This document shows positions 33,478 to 42,746 of a DNA stretch of 64,000 nucleotides, piece after piece. This DNA is from CAVVAL01 sp963742725 (GTDB taxonomy: Bacteria; Actinomycetota; Actinomycetes; Mycobacteriales; Cryptosporangiaceae), in contig CAVUMX010000003.1 in NCBI GenBank assembly GCA_963742725.1, positions 124,001-188,000 of the forward strand. The letters run 5' to 3'. Under the pieces are notes generated by a model that saw only the letters and a program-made list of their open reading frames with translations, made no database searches and was not told the DNA's origin. Within the stretch, counting starts at the first letter, position 1; each line of letters begins with the position of its first letter. The position numbers and the translations under genes were made by a program.

Positions 33478-36012
33478 ATGAGCAGACCGTTATCCGGCCG
33501 GCGCTGGCACCCGGTGGCCTTCGTCGCCGTCGTCGCGCTGACCGCCGTCCACCCAGGCGCCGCCGCCGCCGCTCCCGACCCCGGCCCAGCCGCCGCGAAG
33601 AGTTGGCAACGGGTCGCGCCGATCCTCTCCACCCCATGGACCGACGACGTCTCGCCCACCAACGCGCTGCCCGAATACCCCCGCCCGCAGCTGACCCGGG
33701 CGAGGTGGCAGAACCTCAACGGCGTCTGGGAGTTCGCCGGCGCGGCGGCCGGAGAGGCGCCGCCGATCGGGGAGGAGTTGGCGGAGCGGATCCTGGTGCC
33801 GTACCCGGTCGAGTCCGCGCTCTCCGGCATCCAGCGCAGCGAGGAACGCATGTGGTACCGGCGCACGTTCACGGTGCCGCGCAGCTGGGACGTCGGCGCC
33901 GGCCAGCGGCTACGGCTGAACTTCGACGCCGTCGACTACGACGCCAAGGTCTGGGTGAACGGCAGGCAGGTCGCCGCCCACCGCGGCGGCTACGACAGCT
34001 TCAGCGTCGACGTCACCGACGCCCTGACCGCCCGCGGACCGCAGGAGCTGCTGGTGTGGGCAGAGGACCTCACCGACGCGACCTGGCAGCCGATCGGCAA
34101 GCAGCGCCGCGTCAGCGACCGCGGCATCTTCTACCAGGGCAGTTCCGGCATCTGGCAGACCGTGTGGATGGAGCCGGTGGCCGTGCTGGGCGCGGTGGAC
34201 ACGCTGAAGCTGACGCCGAACGTCGGCGCCGGCACGGTGACGGTCGGTGCCGCCACGACACCGGCCGCCGGGCTCACGGTCGAGGCGGTGGCCTACGACG
34301 GGAACCGCCAGGTCGGCATGGCGACCGGACCCGCCGGCACCGCACTCACCGTGCCGGTGAAGAACCCGAAGCTGTGGTCACCGGACAGCCCGTTCCTCTA
34401 CGACCTGCGCGTCCGGCTGCTGTCCGGGAGCAAGCGCGTCGACGAGGTGCGGTCGTACTTCGGGATGCGTGAGGTGGGCAAGGCCCGCGGCGCCGACGGC
34501 AAGCTGCGCCTCACCCTCAACGGCAGGATCCTCTTCCACATGTCCACACTGGACCAGGGCTTCTGGCCGGACGGCCTGAACACCGCGCCGACCGACGAGG
34601 CACTCCGCTTCGACCTGGCCGAGCACAAGCGGCTCGGCTTCAACACGGTACGCAAGCACATCAAGGTCGAGCCGGCGCGCTGGTTCTACTGGGCGGACCG
34701 GCTCGGGCTGATGGTCTGGCAGGACATGCCCGCGATGCGCAACGGCAACCCGCGCCCGCCGGTGCAGTGGCAGGAGCAGTGGAAGTCCGAGTTGCGCCAG
34801 ATGATCGACGAGCACATCAGCTCGCCGTCGGTCGTCATGTGGGTGCCGTTCAACGAGGGCTGGGGCGAGTGGAACCGGGAGGAGACGGGCCGGATCGCCG
34901 ACGGCATCAAGGCCCAGGACCCGACCCGGCTCGTCAACGCGCACAGCGGCTACTCCTGCTGCGACTCGCTCGGTGACTCCGGCAAGGGCGACGTGATCGA
35001 CCAGCACGCCTACCTCGGCCCCGCGTCGCACTCACCCTCCGGTGACCGTGTGGCCGTGGACGGTGAGCACGGCGGCATGGGGCTCAAGGTCGAGGGCCAC
35101 ATGTGGTTCGGCACCGGCGGCGCGTACGAGATGTACCCGGACAAGGCCTCGCTGACCCGCAAGTACGTCGAGGTGCAGCGGAACCTGCTGCGCAACGCCA
35201 ACGCATGCGGCCTGTCCGGCGGCGTGTACACGCAGGTCACCGACGTCGAGCACGAGGTGAACGGCTTCTACACCTACGACCGCCAGGTGGAGAAGATGGA
35301 CTTCGCCCAGGTCAGGGCGGTAAATCAGGCCGTGATCCGGTCGGCCGACGGAACCGGCACGAGTATGCCTCCGCCGCCGCCCGGCACGCCGGGGCTGACC
35401 GGGGTCGGCTACTGGCCGCTGGACGAGAACACCGGCGCAACCGCCCGCGACGACGCCGCCGACAACGACGGCACGCTGGTGAACGGTCCGGCGTGGACGT
35501 CAGGAAAGACCGGCGCCGCGCTCCGGTTCAACGGTGCCGACCAGTTCGTCGACACGAAGAAGACGATTCTGGACTCGACCACGAACTACAGCGCCTCGGC
35601 GTGGGTCAAACTGGACGCCGCCAGCGGCGCCTTCCAGACTGTGGTCAGCCAGGACGGCCCGTCGAACAGCGCGTTCTACCTGCAGTACTCCGGTGCTGAC
35701 CGGCGGTTCGCGTTCAGCTTCGCCGGGGTGCGGGCGCTCGCGCCGGCCAGCCCGGTGCCGGGGCAGTGGTACCACCTGGTCGGCGTCCGTGACTCGGTCA
35801 GGGGCCAGCTCCAGCTCTATGTGGACGGGCAACCGGCCGGCACCGCCGACGCCTGCCTCGGCGAGGCGTCCACCGGCCCGTTGGTGATCGGGCGAGGCAG
35901 GTACGGCGGCAACCCGGTCGACTACTGGGGCGGTGCGATCGACCAGGTGCACGTGTACGACCGCGCGTTGACCGCGACGGAGGTCGCCGAGCTGTACGCC
36001 TCCGGCAAGTAG
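33478..36012 (+). CDS. Secreted GH2 glycoside hydrolase with C-terminal LamG domain
   Basis: The 844-residue enzyme has a signal peptide (1 to about 31) and a GH2 sugar-binding jelly-roll (about 65-235, WQNLNGVWEF, WYRRTFTVP, VWVNGRQVAAHRGGY). An Ig-like domain and a TIM barrel (about 345-620) follow. The acid/base is the glutamate in VPFNEGWGEW; the nucleophile is probably in DGEHGG. A PPPPPG linker near residue 632 leads to a LamG jelly-roll (about 645-844). GH2 covers beta-galactosidases, mannosidases and glucuronidases, and the specificity cannot be read here. It is divergent from the CUT2 importer. Confidence 0.9.
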   Translation: MSRPLSGRRWHPVAFVAVVALTAVHPGAAAAAPDPGPAAAKSWQRVAPILSTPWTDDVSPTNALPEYPRPQLTRARWQNLNGVWEFAGAAAGEAPPIGEELAERILVPYPVESALSGIQRSEERMWYRRTFTVPRSWDVGAGQRLRLNFDAVDYDAKVWVNGRQVAAHRGGYDSFSVDVTDALTARGPQELLVWAEDLTDATWQPIGKQRRVSDRGIFYQGSSGIWQTVWMEPVAVLGAVDTLKLTPNVGAGTVTVGAATTPAAGLTVEAVAYDGNRQVGMATGPAGTALTVPVKNPKLWSPDSPFLYDLRVRLLSGSKRVDEVRSYFGMREVGKARGADGKLRLTLNGRILFHMSTLDQGFWPDGLNTAPTDEALRFDLAEHKRLGFNTVRKHIKVEPARWFYWADRLGLMVWQDMPAMRNGNPRPPVQWQEQWKSELRQMIDEHISSPSVVMWVPFNEGWGEWNREETGRIADGIKAQDPTRLVNAHSGYSCCDSLGDSGKGDVIDQHAYLGPASHSPSGDRVAVDGEHGGMGLKVEGHMWFGTGGAYEMYPDKASLTRKYVEVQRNLLRNANACGLSGGVYTQVTDVEHEVNGFYTYDRQVEKMDFAQVRAVNQAVIRSADGTGTSMPPPPPGTPGLTGVGYWPLDENTGATARDDAADNDGTLVNGPAWTSGKTGAALRFNGADQFVDTKKTILDSTTNYSASAWVKLDAASGAFQTVVSQDGPSNSAFYLQYSGADRRFAFSFAGVRALAPASPVPGQWYHLVGVRDSVRGQLQLYVDGQPAGTADACLGEASTGPLVIGRGRYGGNPVDYWGGAIDQVHVYDRALTATEVAELYASGK

Positions 36013-36020
36013 GAGACATC

Positions 36021-36062
36021 GCCTGGTCCGGAGTGCTTCGACGCGGGGCCCCCGGACCAGGC
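36021..36062. terminator. 11-bp stem hairpin between convergent genes
   Basis: GCCTGGTCCGG (36021-36031) pairs perfectly with CCGGACCAGGC (36052-36062) around a 20-base loop, nine bases after the GH2 stop. It probably ends the GH2 transcript and may also act on the operon arriving from the other side. Confidence 0.75.
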
Positions 36063-36159
36063 GGCGGCAACGGACCGGAACCGCCGCGAACGGCCCTGGA
36101 CGGCAGCGACGACGGAGCCGGTTGAGCACGGTGCTCCGCGTCACCGCCAGGCCGCGCGG

Positions 36160-37590
36160 TCAGGGCGCCGCGACGGACAGGTACTTCGTGGTGAGGTACT
36201 CGTCCATGCCCTCGAAGCCGCCCTCGCGCCCGAGCCCGGACTGCTTGACGCCGCCGAACGGGGCGGCGGCGTTGGACACGAGCCCGCGGTTGACGCCGAC
36301 CATGCCGGCTTCGACCGCTTCGCCGACCCGGAGCGCGCGTGCGAGGTCGCGCGTGTAGAGGTAGGCGACGAGTCCGTACTCGGTGGCGTTGGCGGCTGCG
36401 ATGGCCTCGTCCTCGGTGCGGAAGGTGGCGATCGGGGCGACAGGCCCGAAGACCTCCTCGCGAGCGAGGCGGGCGTGCGGCGGCACGCCGGTGAGGACGG
36501 TCGGAGGATAGAAGTAGCCGGGTCCGTCGGGTCGTTCTCCTCCGGTTACGACGGTGGCGCCGGTGGCGGCCGCGTCCGACACGAGTTCGTGGACCCGGTC
36601 GCGTTGCGTGGCGTTGATCATCGGTCCGAGCTGCGTCGACGGATCTGTACCGTTGCCGCACCGCATGGCGTTCAGGCGGTCGGCGAGCCGTGCGGTGAAC
36701 TCGGCGGCGACGCTTTCGGCGACGAGGAACCGGTTCGCGGCGACGCACGACTCGCCGCCGTTGCGCATCTTCGCGAGGACGGCGCCGTCGACGGCAGCGT
36801 CGAGGTCGGCGTCGCCGAAGACCAGGAACGGCGCGTTGCCGCCCAGCTCCATCGACGCGCGGAGCACGGTGCGGGCAGCCCCGCCGAGCAGTTGGCGCCC
36901 GACCTCGGTGGAGCCGGTGAACGACAGCTTGCGTAGCCGTCCGTCGGCGAGCAGGTGCTCGACCAGCGGCGCCGGGCGGCTCGTCGGCAGCACGTTGACG
37001 ACGCCGTCCGGCACGCCCGCCGACCGGAGCAGCTCGGCGAGGAGCAGGCAGGTCAGCGGCGTCTCCTCGGCGGGTTTGAGCAGGATGGTGCACCCGGCGG
37101 CGAGCGCTGGGCCGACCTTGCGGGTGATCATCGCGAGCGGGAAGTTCCACGGCGAGATCAGCAGCGCCGGACCGACAGGTTGGCGGGTCGTGACGATCCT
37201 CGCCTCCCCGCCGGGGCTCACGCGGTATTCGCCGGCGACGCGCACCGCCTGCTCGCTGAACCAGCGCAGGTACTCGGCGGCGTAGGCGACCTCGCCGCGG
37301 GACTCGGCGAGCGGCTTGCCCATTTCGAGGGTGATGAGCGCGGCGAACGCGTCGGCCTGGTCGAGCAGCGCGTCGTAGGCGCGGCGCAGGACGTCGGCGC
37401 GGTCGCGTGGCGATGTGGCGGCCCAGGCCGGTTGGGCGGCGGCCGCGGCGTCGAGGGCGCCGGTCGCGTCCTCCGGGCCGGTATCGGCGACGTCCGTGAC
37501 GTGCTCGCCCGTGGCGGGATCCTCGACGGCGAACGTCGCGCCGCTGGCGGCCGGCCGCCACTCGCCGCCGACGAGACAGCTGGTGATCAC
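36160..37590 (-). CDS. Aldehyde dehydrogenase, succinate-semialdehyde type
   Basis: The 476-residue NAD(P)-dependent enzyme shows SPWNFPLAMITRKVGPALAAG, FTGSTEVGRQL, the general base in MELGGNAPFLVF and the nucleophile in NGGESCVAANRF, ending with FGGVKQSGLGREGG. It resembles GabD and related semialdehyde dehydrogenases. It starts in an ATGA overlap with the alcohol dehydrogenase gene and is the last gene of a ten-gene operon; a substrate made by that dehydrogenase is likely. Confidence 0.9.
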   Translation of the reverse strand: MITSCLVGGEWRPAASGATFAVEDPATGEHVTDVADTGPEDATGALDAAAAAQPAWAATSPRDRADVLRRAYDALLDQADAFAALITLEMGKPLAESRGEVAYAAEYLRWFSEQAVRVAGEYRVSPGGEARIVTTRQPVGPALLISPWNFPLAMITRKVGPALAAGCTILLKPAEETPLTCLLLAELLRSAGVPDGVVNVLPTSRPAPLVEHLLADGRLRKLSFTGSTEVGRQLLGGAARTVLRASMELGGNAPFLVFGDADLDAAVDGAVLAKMRNGGESCVAANRFLVAESVAAEFTARLADRLNAMRCGNGTDPSTQLGPMINATQRDRVHELVSDAAATGATVVTGGERPDGPGYFYPPTVLTGVPPHARLAREEVFGPVAPIATFRTEDEAIAAANATEYGLVAYLYTRDLARALRVGEAVEAGMVGVNRGLVSNAAAPFGGVKQSGLGREGGFEGMDEYLTTKYLSVAAP

Positions 37591-38738
37591 AGCGCGCTCC
37601 GGATCAGGGCGGCGAGTTCGGTCCGGTCCGGCATGCGCGGTGTGTTCGCGGTGACCGGGTCGGCGAGGGCGGTGCGCGCGAGGCTGTCGACCATCGGGTC
37701 CGCGCAGCCCAGATCAGTCAGCGTCTGGCGCACGCCGAGGGTGTCCACGAGGTCGCGGACGCCGTCGACCATGGCGCGGGCGTTCGCCGTCTCGGTGGCC
37801 GAGAAGGATCCCGTGCCGATGTCGAACGCGATCTCCGCGAATTGGCGGCCACTGACCGTGAGGTTGAACTCCAGCACCGGGTCGAGCACGGCGGCCAGGG
37901 CCAGGCCGTGTGCCGCGCCGGTGTGGGCTGTGACCGAGTGCCCGATGCCGTGCACGAGCCCGAGTCCCGAGATGCTCAGCGCCAGTCCGGCGAGGTGCGC
38001 GCCGAGGAGGAGATGGCCGCGGGCTTCCAGATCGTCGCCGTCGTAGAAGGCCACCGGCAGCCACCGGTGGACGAGCCGGACCGCGTGGTGCGCGTACGCC
38101 TCGGACACCGGGCTGCGGCCCCGGGACGTGAGCGATTCGATTCCGTGGACGAGCGCGTCCACGCCCGTGGCGGCTGTCGCCGCGGCCGGCAGACCGACGG
38201 TGAGCCGGGGGTCCAGGATGGACGCGCGGGGCTGGGTGCTCGCGTTGCCGAGATAGATCTTGCAGCGGGCGGCGGTGTCCTCGATGACGCCGAACCCGTT
38301 GGTCTCGGCTCCGGTGCCGGCTGTCGTCGGGACGGCGACGATCGGCAGGCCGGGTGCCAGAGACCCGGCGCGGTAGTCCAGGTCGGCGGCGGCGACGCCG
38401 GGGTTGGTGGCGCCGAGCGCGATGCCCTTGGCGGCGTCGAGGCTGGAGCCGCCGCCCACGGCGACCACGACCGCGTCCCCGAACTTCGCGACGGCCTCCG
38501 CCGCGGCGGCGATCGTCGTCGTGGAAGGGTTCGGCTCCACCCCGTCGAAGACGCCGGTCTCGATGCCGCCGTCCCGGAGCACGTCGAGCACCAGGTCGAG
38601 GATTCCGGCGGCGCGGATGCCCGTATCGGTGACGACGAACGCGCGGGCGCCGCCGACAGCGGCGGGCAGCATCGCGAGAGCGCCGTCTCCGAAGTGGACC
38701 GTTCCGGTCGGCGCGAGGGTGAACGGTGCGATGGTCAC
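37587..38738 (-). CDS. Iron-containing alcohol dehydrogenase
   Basis: The 383-residue protein has the family III fold: a nucleotide loop VGGGSSLDAAKGIAL, VPTTAGTGAETNGFGVI, and the metal ligands in GVDALVHGIE, LGLVHGIGHSV and GAAHGLALA. Such enzymes oxidise or reduce small alcohols and aldehydes or act as maleylacetate reductases. The GTG at 38738 overlaps the previous stop, and its stop overlaps the next start. Confidence 0.9.
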   Translation of the reverse strand: MTIAPFTLAPTGTVHFGDGALAMLPAAVGGARAFVVTDTGIRAAGILDLVLDVLRDGGIETGVFDGVEPNPSTTTIAAAAEAVAKFGDAVVVAVGGGSSLDAAKGIALGATNPGVAAADLDYRAGSLAPGLPIVAVPTTAGTGAETNGFGVIEDTAARCKIYLGNASTQPRASILDPRLTVGLPAAATAATGVDALVHGIESLTSRGRSPVSEAYAHHAVRLVHRWLPVAFYDGDDLEARGHLLLGAHLAGLALSISGLGLVHGIGHSVTAHTGAAHGLALAAVLDPVLEFNLTVSGRQFAEIAFDIGTGSFSATETANARAMVDGVRDLVDTLGVRQTLTDLGCADPMVDSLARTALADPVTANTPRMPDRTELAALIRSAL

Positions 38739-39637
38739 CTGGCTTCCTCCCGCAGCTGGATGCCGGCGATCTCCTCGTAGAGCCGCACCGGCGACATCTC
38801 GCCGGCGTCGTCGCCGTACTGTGCGCGGGCGCGCCGATAGACCTGCTCGACGAGCGCCGACAGCTCGACGGGGACCCCGACATCGCGGCCGACCCCGACG
38901 GCGAGCCCCAGGTCCTTGCAGGCCAGCGCCATCGCGAACGACTCGTCGTAGTCGCCGTGTTCCAGTACCGAGCGCACGTCGTTCTCGACGAAGTTGCTCC
39001 GCGCCGGACTTGCCACGAGGGTTCGGCGCAGCGTGGCCAGGTCGACGCCGGCCTTGACGCCCATCGTGAGTACCTCGCTGGTGGCGACGAGGTGGGCGAA
39101 CCACAGCAGATTGACCATCAACTTGACGGTGTAGCCGGTCCCGTGCGGGCCGACGTGGAATATCCGCTGTGGGTCGCCCATCGCGTCGAGCACGGGCCGG
39201 TGCAGCGCGAAGGTGTCCGCGTCGCCACCAGCGAAGATCTGAAGGGTGCCTGCGACCGCACCCTTGGCCATACCGCTGACCGGCGCGTCGAGCCGGTGTA
39301 CGCCGCGCGGGTCGAGCGCGACCTCGCCGACGCGCCGCGCCACCTCGGGCGACGAGGTGGACATGTCGATCCAGGTCGCGCCGCTCTTCAGCGCGGCCGC
39401 TGCCCCGGCGTGCAGCAGCACCGCCTCGACCTGGCTCGGACCGGGCAGCATCGTCACCAGCACGTCGCAGGCCGTGGCGCAGCCGGCCGGCGTGTCCGCC
39501 CAGGTGGCGCCGGCGGCGAGGTGCTCGGCCGCGGCCTCGCCCCGTACATCGTGGACGGTGACGGTGTGGCCCGCCCTGAGCAGGTTGGCCGCCATGGGGC
39601 CGCCCATGTGGCCGAGGCCGATGAATCCGATGTTCAT
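38735..39637 (-). CDS. NAD-dependent beta-hydroxyacid dehydrogenase (3-hydroxyisobutyrate type)
   Basis: The 300-residue protein has the Rossmann start IGFIGLGHMGGPMAANLL, the substrate loop DAPVSGMAKGAVAGTL and the catalytic lysine motif TGYTVKLMVNLL, then CKDLGLAVGVGRDVGVP. It belongs with 3-hydroxyisobutyrate, tartronate-semialdehyde and related dehydrogenases. It lies 15 bp after the preceding aldehyde dehydrogenase. Confidence 0.9.
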   Translation of the reverse strand: MNIGFIGLGHMGGPMAANLLRAGHTVTVHDVRGEAAAEHLAAGATWADTPAGCATACDVLVTMLPGPSQVEAVLLHAGAAAALKSGATWIDMSTSSPEVARRVGEVALDPRGVHRLDAPVSGMAKGAVAGTLQIFAGGDADTFALHRPVLDAMGDPQRIFHVGPHGTGYTVKLMVNLLWFAHLVATSEVLTMGVKAGVDLATLRRTLVASPARSNFVENDVRSVLEHGDYDESFAMALACKDLGLAVGVGRDVGVPVELSALVEQVYRRARAQYGDDAGEMSPVRLYEEIAGIQLREEAR

Positions 39638-39652
39638 GCGATGGCCCTCATC

Positions 39653-41134
39653 TCAGCTGAGATCGATCCAGGTGGTCTTGAGCGCGGAGTACGCGTCGAG
39701 TGCGTGGAGGCTCTTGTCGCGGCCGGTGCCGGTGTCCTTGAACCCGCCGAACGGGGTGATGACGTCGCTGACGTCGAACGTGTTCACCCACACGGTGCCG
39801 GCGCGGAGCTGGCGTGCCACGCGGTGCGCCGTCGTGATGTCGCGGGTCCAGACGCTGGCCGCGAGGCCGTAGCGGGAGGCGTTCGCCAGCCGCACACCCT
39901 CCTCGACGCCGCGGCACGTGATCGTGGCCAGCACCGGACCGAAGATCTCCTCCTGCGCCACGCGCATGGAGTTGCGCACCCCGTCGAGCACGGTCGGTTC
40001 CACGTAGGTTCCGCCGGTCCAGGAGAGAACCCGTCCACCGCCGTACGCGATCCGCGCCCCTTCCGACCGGCCGACGTCGAGGTAGCCGAGCACACGGTCG
40101 AGTTGTGTCTGGTCGACGATCGGGCCCATGGTCGTGGCGGGGTCGAGCGGGTCGCCGACCCGGAAGGTGCGCGCGACGTCGATCACCGCGTCGAGCAACG
40201 CGTCCTTGACCGACTCGTCGACGATCAGCCGGGAGCCGGCGTTGCACGTCTGCCCGGCGTTGTAGAAGATGCCCCACGCCACCGCCGAGGCGGCCTTCTC
40301 GATGTCGGCGACGTCGGCGAGCACGAGCTGCGGCGACTTGCCGCCGGCCTCGACCGCCACCTGCTTGCCGTTCGACTCGGCCGAGTAGCGCAGGAAGCAC
40401 CGTGCCACCTGGGTCGAGCCGGTGAAGGCGATCTTGTCCACCCCGAGGTGCCGGCCGAGGGCGGCCCCGGCCTTCTCCCCGTACCCCGGTACGACGTTGA
40501 GCACGCCGTCCGGCAACCCGGCCTCGGCACCCAGCCGGGCGAGCAGCAAGGCCGACAGCGGCGACTGCTCGGCCGGCTTGAGCACGACGCTGTTGCCCAT
40601 CGCCAGCGCGGGCGCGAGCTTCCAGCAGCTGATCATGAGCGGGTAGTTCCACGGCACGACGGCCCCGACCACGCCGAGAGGCTCGCGGGTGACCAGAGCC
40701 AGCGCGCCCGGACCGGTGGGAGCGACCTCGTCGTAGGTCTTGTCGACCGCCTCCCCGTACCACTGGATGCAGTCGGCCGACTTGTCCACGTCGACCCGCA
40801 GCGACTCGCCGATCGGCTTCCCGACGTCGAGCGTCTCCAGCAGCGCCAGTTCCTCGCGGTGCTCCCGGACCAGCTCGGCGAAGCGCAGCAGCACCCGCTT
40901 GCGTTCGCGCGGCGCCAGGTCGCGCCACCGGCCGTCGTCGAAAGCCCGCCGCGCGGCTGTCACGGCAAGGTCGACGTCGGCGGCGTCGCCGGCCGACACG
41001 TGCGCGATCACCGACCCGTCCCGGGGCGTCGTGTCCTCGAATGTGGCGCCTGAGAGCGCGGTGACGAAATCACCGTCGATGAACAGCCCGGTGTCCGGCT
41101 TCATGTCCGTCGCGCGGGCGGCCCAGTCCGTCAT
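39653..41134 (-). CDS. Aldehyde dehydrogenase, betaine/aminobutyraldehyde type
   Basis: The 493-residue NAD-dependent enzyme shows VVPWNYPLMISCWKLAPALA, FTGSTQVARCF, VEAGGKSPQLV, the active cysteine in NAGQTCNAGSRL and FGGFKDTGTGRDKSLHALD at the end. It is closest in pattern to PuuC/BetB-like dehydrogenases of amino- and trimethylamino-aldehydes, which would agree with the betaine-type importer of this operon. The substrate is inferred. Confidence 0.9.
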   Translation of the reverse strand: MTDWAARATDMKPDTGLFIDGDFVTALSGATFEDTTPRDGSVIAHVSAGDAADVDLAVTAARRAFDDGRWRDLAPRERKRVLLRFAELVREHREELALLETLDVGKPIGESLRVDVDKSADCIQWYGEAVDKTYDEVAPTGPGALALVTREPLGVVGAVVPWNYPLMISCWKLAPALAMGNSVVLKPAEQSPLSALLLARLGAEAGLPDGVLNVVPGYGEKAGAALGRHLGVDKIAFTGSTQVARCFLRYSAESNGKQVAVEAGGKSPQLVLADVADIEKAASAVAWGIFYNAGQTCNAGSRLIVDESVKDALLDAVIDVARTFRVGDPLDPATTMGPIVDQTQLDRVLGYLDVGRSEGARIAYGGGRVLSWTGGTYVEPTVLDGVRNSMRVAQEEIFGPVLATITCRGVEEGVRLANASRYGLAASVWTRDITTAHRVARQLRAGTVWVNTFDVSDVITPFGGFKDTGTGRDKSLHALDAYSALKTTWIDLS

Positions 41135-42240
41135 CCGATCCTCCAGCGGGTAACCGCGGCTTCGTCGATCTCGGCGCCGAGACCGGGCGCGTCCGGCACC
41201 TCCACGTATCCGTCCGTGGTGATTCCGACCGGCTCAGCCAGCATGAAGTCGCGGCGTTCCGGGGTCCAGCCGGGCGGGTCGTAGGGGTACTCGAAGTACG
41301 GGCCGCCGCCTACCCCCGCCGCGACGTGCAGGTTCGCGAGGACGCCGATGCCGTTGGTCCAGCTGTGCGGGGTGAAGAACCGGTGCTTGAGGTGGGCCAC
41401 CTCGGCGATGGTGCGGGCGCGGTGCATGCCCACCGCGAGCACGACGTCCATCTGGTAGACGTCGAGGGCGTCGTGCTCCAGGTAGCTGAGCAGGTCGCTC
41501 GTGGAGGGCAGCATCTCGCCCGCGGCGATCCGCACGCCGGTCTCGGCGCGCAGGGCCCGGAGGCCGGCGAGGTCCTGGTACGGCAGTGGCTCCTCGACCC
41601 AGTACACGCCCAGTTCGCGGAGCTGCCGGACCGTCTCGCGCACCGTGCCGAAGTCCAGTGCCGGCTCGACGTCGCCGGACATCCGCCACGCCTGGTTGAG
41701 GTCGACCATGATGTCGAAGCTGTCGCCGAGTGCTTCCCTGACCGCGCGCACGCTGGCGACGCCCTCGTCCACACGGTTGCGGTCGATGCGGATCTTCATC
41801 GCGCCGAACCCTGCCGCGCGGGCGGCCAACGCCGACTCGACCCGCTCCTGCGGCGACCTCAGCTCACCAGTGGACGCGTACGCCCGGAGCCGCCGGTGGA
41901 CGTTGCCGAACAGCGTGGCGACCGGCAGCCCGGCCACCTTGCCGATGATGTCCCACAACGCCACCTCCAGCGGCCAGTACCGGCCCGCGTGAAAGTTCAT
42001 CGTCTCGATCGCGCGGACGTGGCGCACGATGTCGAGCGGGTCCTGGCCGAGGAAGAGGTGTTCGAACGCCTCGAACCCGTCCATCGTGTCGCCGGACCCC
42101 ACGCCCACGATTCCTTCGTCCGTCTCCACCCGCACGAGGGTGGCGTCGAAGTGGCGGCGCGGTACCGGGTCCCAGGCGGCGTGGAACGGAGGGTCGAGGT
42201 CGAGCCGGAGCCGGTCCAGCCGGACGGCGGTGATCTTCAT
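41131..42240 (-). CDS. Enolase-superfamily dehydratase/racemase (mandelate racemase group)
   Basis: The 369-residue protein begins at MKITAVRLD (ATG 42240, overlapping the fae stop). After the capping domain, the barrel shows the K-x-R pair in AMKIRIDRN (near residue 148), the metal ligands in MVDLNQAW (near 179), WVEEPLP and AAGEML (near 238), and the histidine in FTPHSWTNG (near 290). These fit an acid-sugar dehydratase or racemase of the mandelate racemase subgroup. The substrate is unknown; a carboxylate is needed by the mechanism. Confidence 0.9.
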   Translation of the reverse strand: MKITAVRLDRLRLDLDPPFHAAWDPVPRRHFDATLVRVETDEGIVGVGSGDTMDGFEAFEHLFLGQDPLDIVRHVRAIETMNFHAGRYWPLEVALWDIIGKVAGLPVATLFGNVHRRLRAYASTGELRSPQERVESALAARAAGFGAMKIRIDRNRVDEGVASVRAVREALGDSFDIMVDLNQAWRMSGDVEPALDFGTVRETVRQLRELGVYWVEEPLPYQDLAGLRALRAETGVRIAAGEMLPSTSDLLSYLEHDALDVYQMDVVLAVGMHRARTIAEVAHLKHRFFTPHSWTNGIGVLANLHVAAGVGGGPYFEYPYDPPGWTPERRDFMLAEPVGITTDGYVEVPDAPGLGAEIDEAAVTRWRIG

Positions 42241-42746
42241 GCGGGGTCCGGTCGGTAGAAGGGGTTCTCCGGCCGCTCGCGGGCCGCGAGCACGTCGGCG
42301 ATGGCCGGGGCGCCGTGGGCGCCGGCGGTCAGGGCGGTGCGGGTCGCGGCGCGGTTGTTGGCGTAGACCGCGTCGGCGTCCGTGGCCGCGGGGTTCACCC
42401 ACACCGCCGCTATCAGGACCAGCTCGTCCACCTGGGCCCTTTCGACGATCCCGTCGGCCACCGCGTCGGCGACGCCGGCAGCTACGCCGGCCTGGGCGGC
42501 GCCCCAGGTCAGCACGGCGTGCGTGTCGCCCGCGACCGCGGCCTTGTTGACGAACAGGGTCAGCGGCTTGACGGGCAGACCCGGCCGCAGCACCGCGACG
42601 AACGGCGTGTGCCCCGCGCTGGGCGTGGCGAGCGCGGTGGTCCACGCCGTGCCCGCCGGCCCGTCGCGGTCGCCGAGGACCGTGTTCACATGCGCCGCCT
42701 CGGCGCCGTCCCCGACGAAGCTCTCGCCGATCTGGAGCGCCGTCAC
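42237..42746 (-). CDS. fae: Formaldehyde-activating enzyme (Fae) homologue
   Basis: The 169-residue protein matches Fae along its whole length: QIGESFVGDGAEAAHVN, LGDRDGPAGTAW, SAGHTPFVAVLRPGLPVKP, AAQAGVAAGVADAVADGIV and VWVNPAATDADAVYANN. In methylotrophs Fae joins formaldehyde to tetrahydromethanopterin. The histidine used there (His22) corresponds to His19 here and is kept. Actinomycetes are not known to me to make that cofactor, so the acceptor or even the reaction may differ. The GTG at 42746 overlaps the binding-protein stop, and its stop overlaps the enolase-superfamily start, so it is embedded in the operon. Confidence 0.88.
   Translation of the reverse strand: MTALQIGESFVGDGAEAAHVNTVLGDRDGPAGTAWTTALATPSAGHTPFVAVLRPGLPVKPLTLFVNKAAVAGDTHAVLTWGAAQAGVAAGVADAVADGIVERAQVDELVLIAAVWVNPAATDADAVYANNRAATRTALTAGAHGAPAIADVLAARERPENPFYRPDPA

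Noticed and set aside
38726..41053. 775-residue plus-strand open frame across three dehydrogenase genes
   Set aside because: It is the codon-position shadow of the minus-strand operon and has no recognisable motif or ribosome site.
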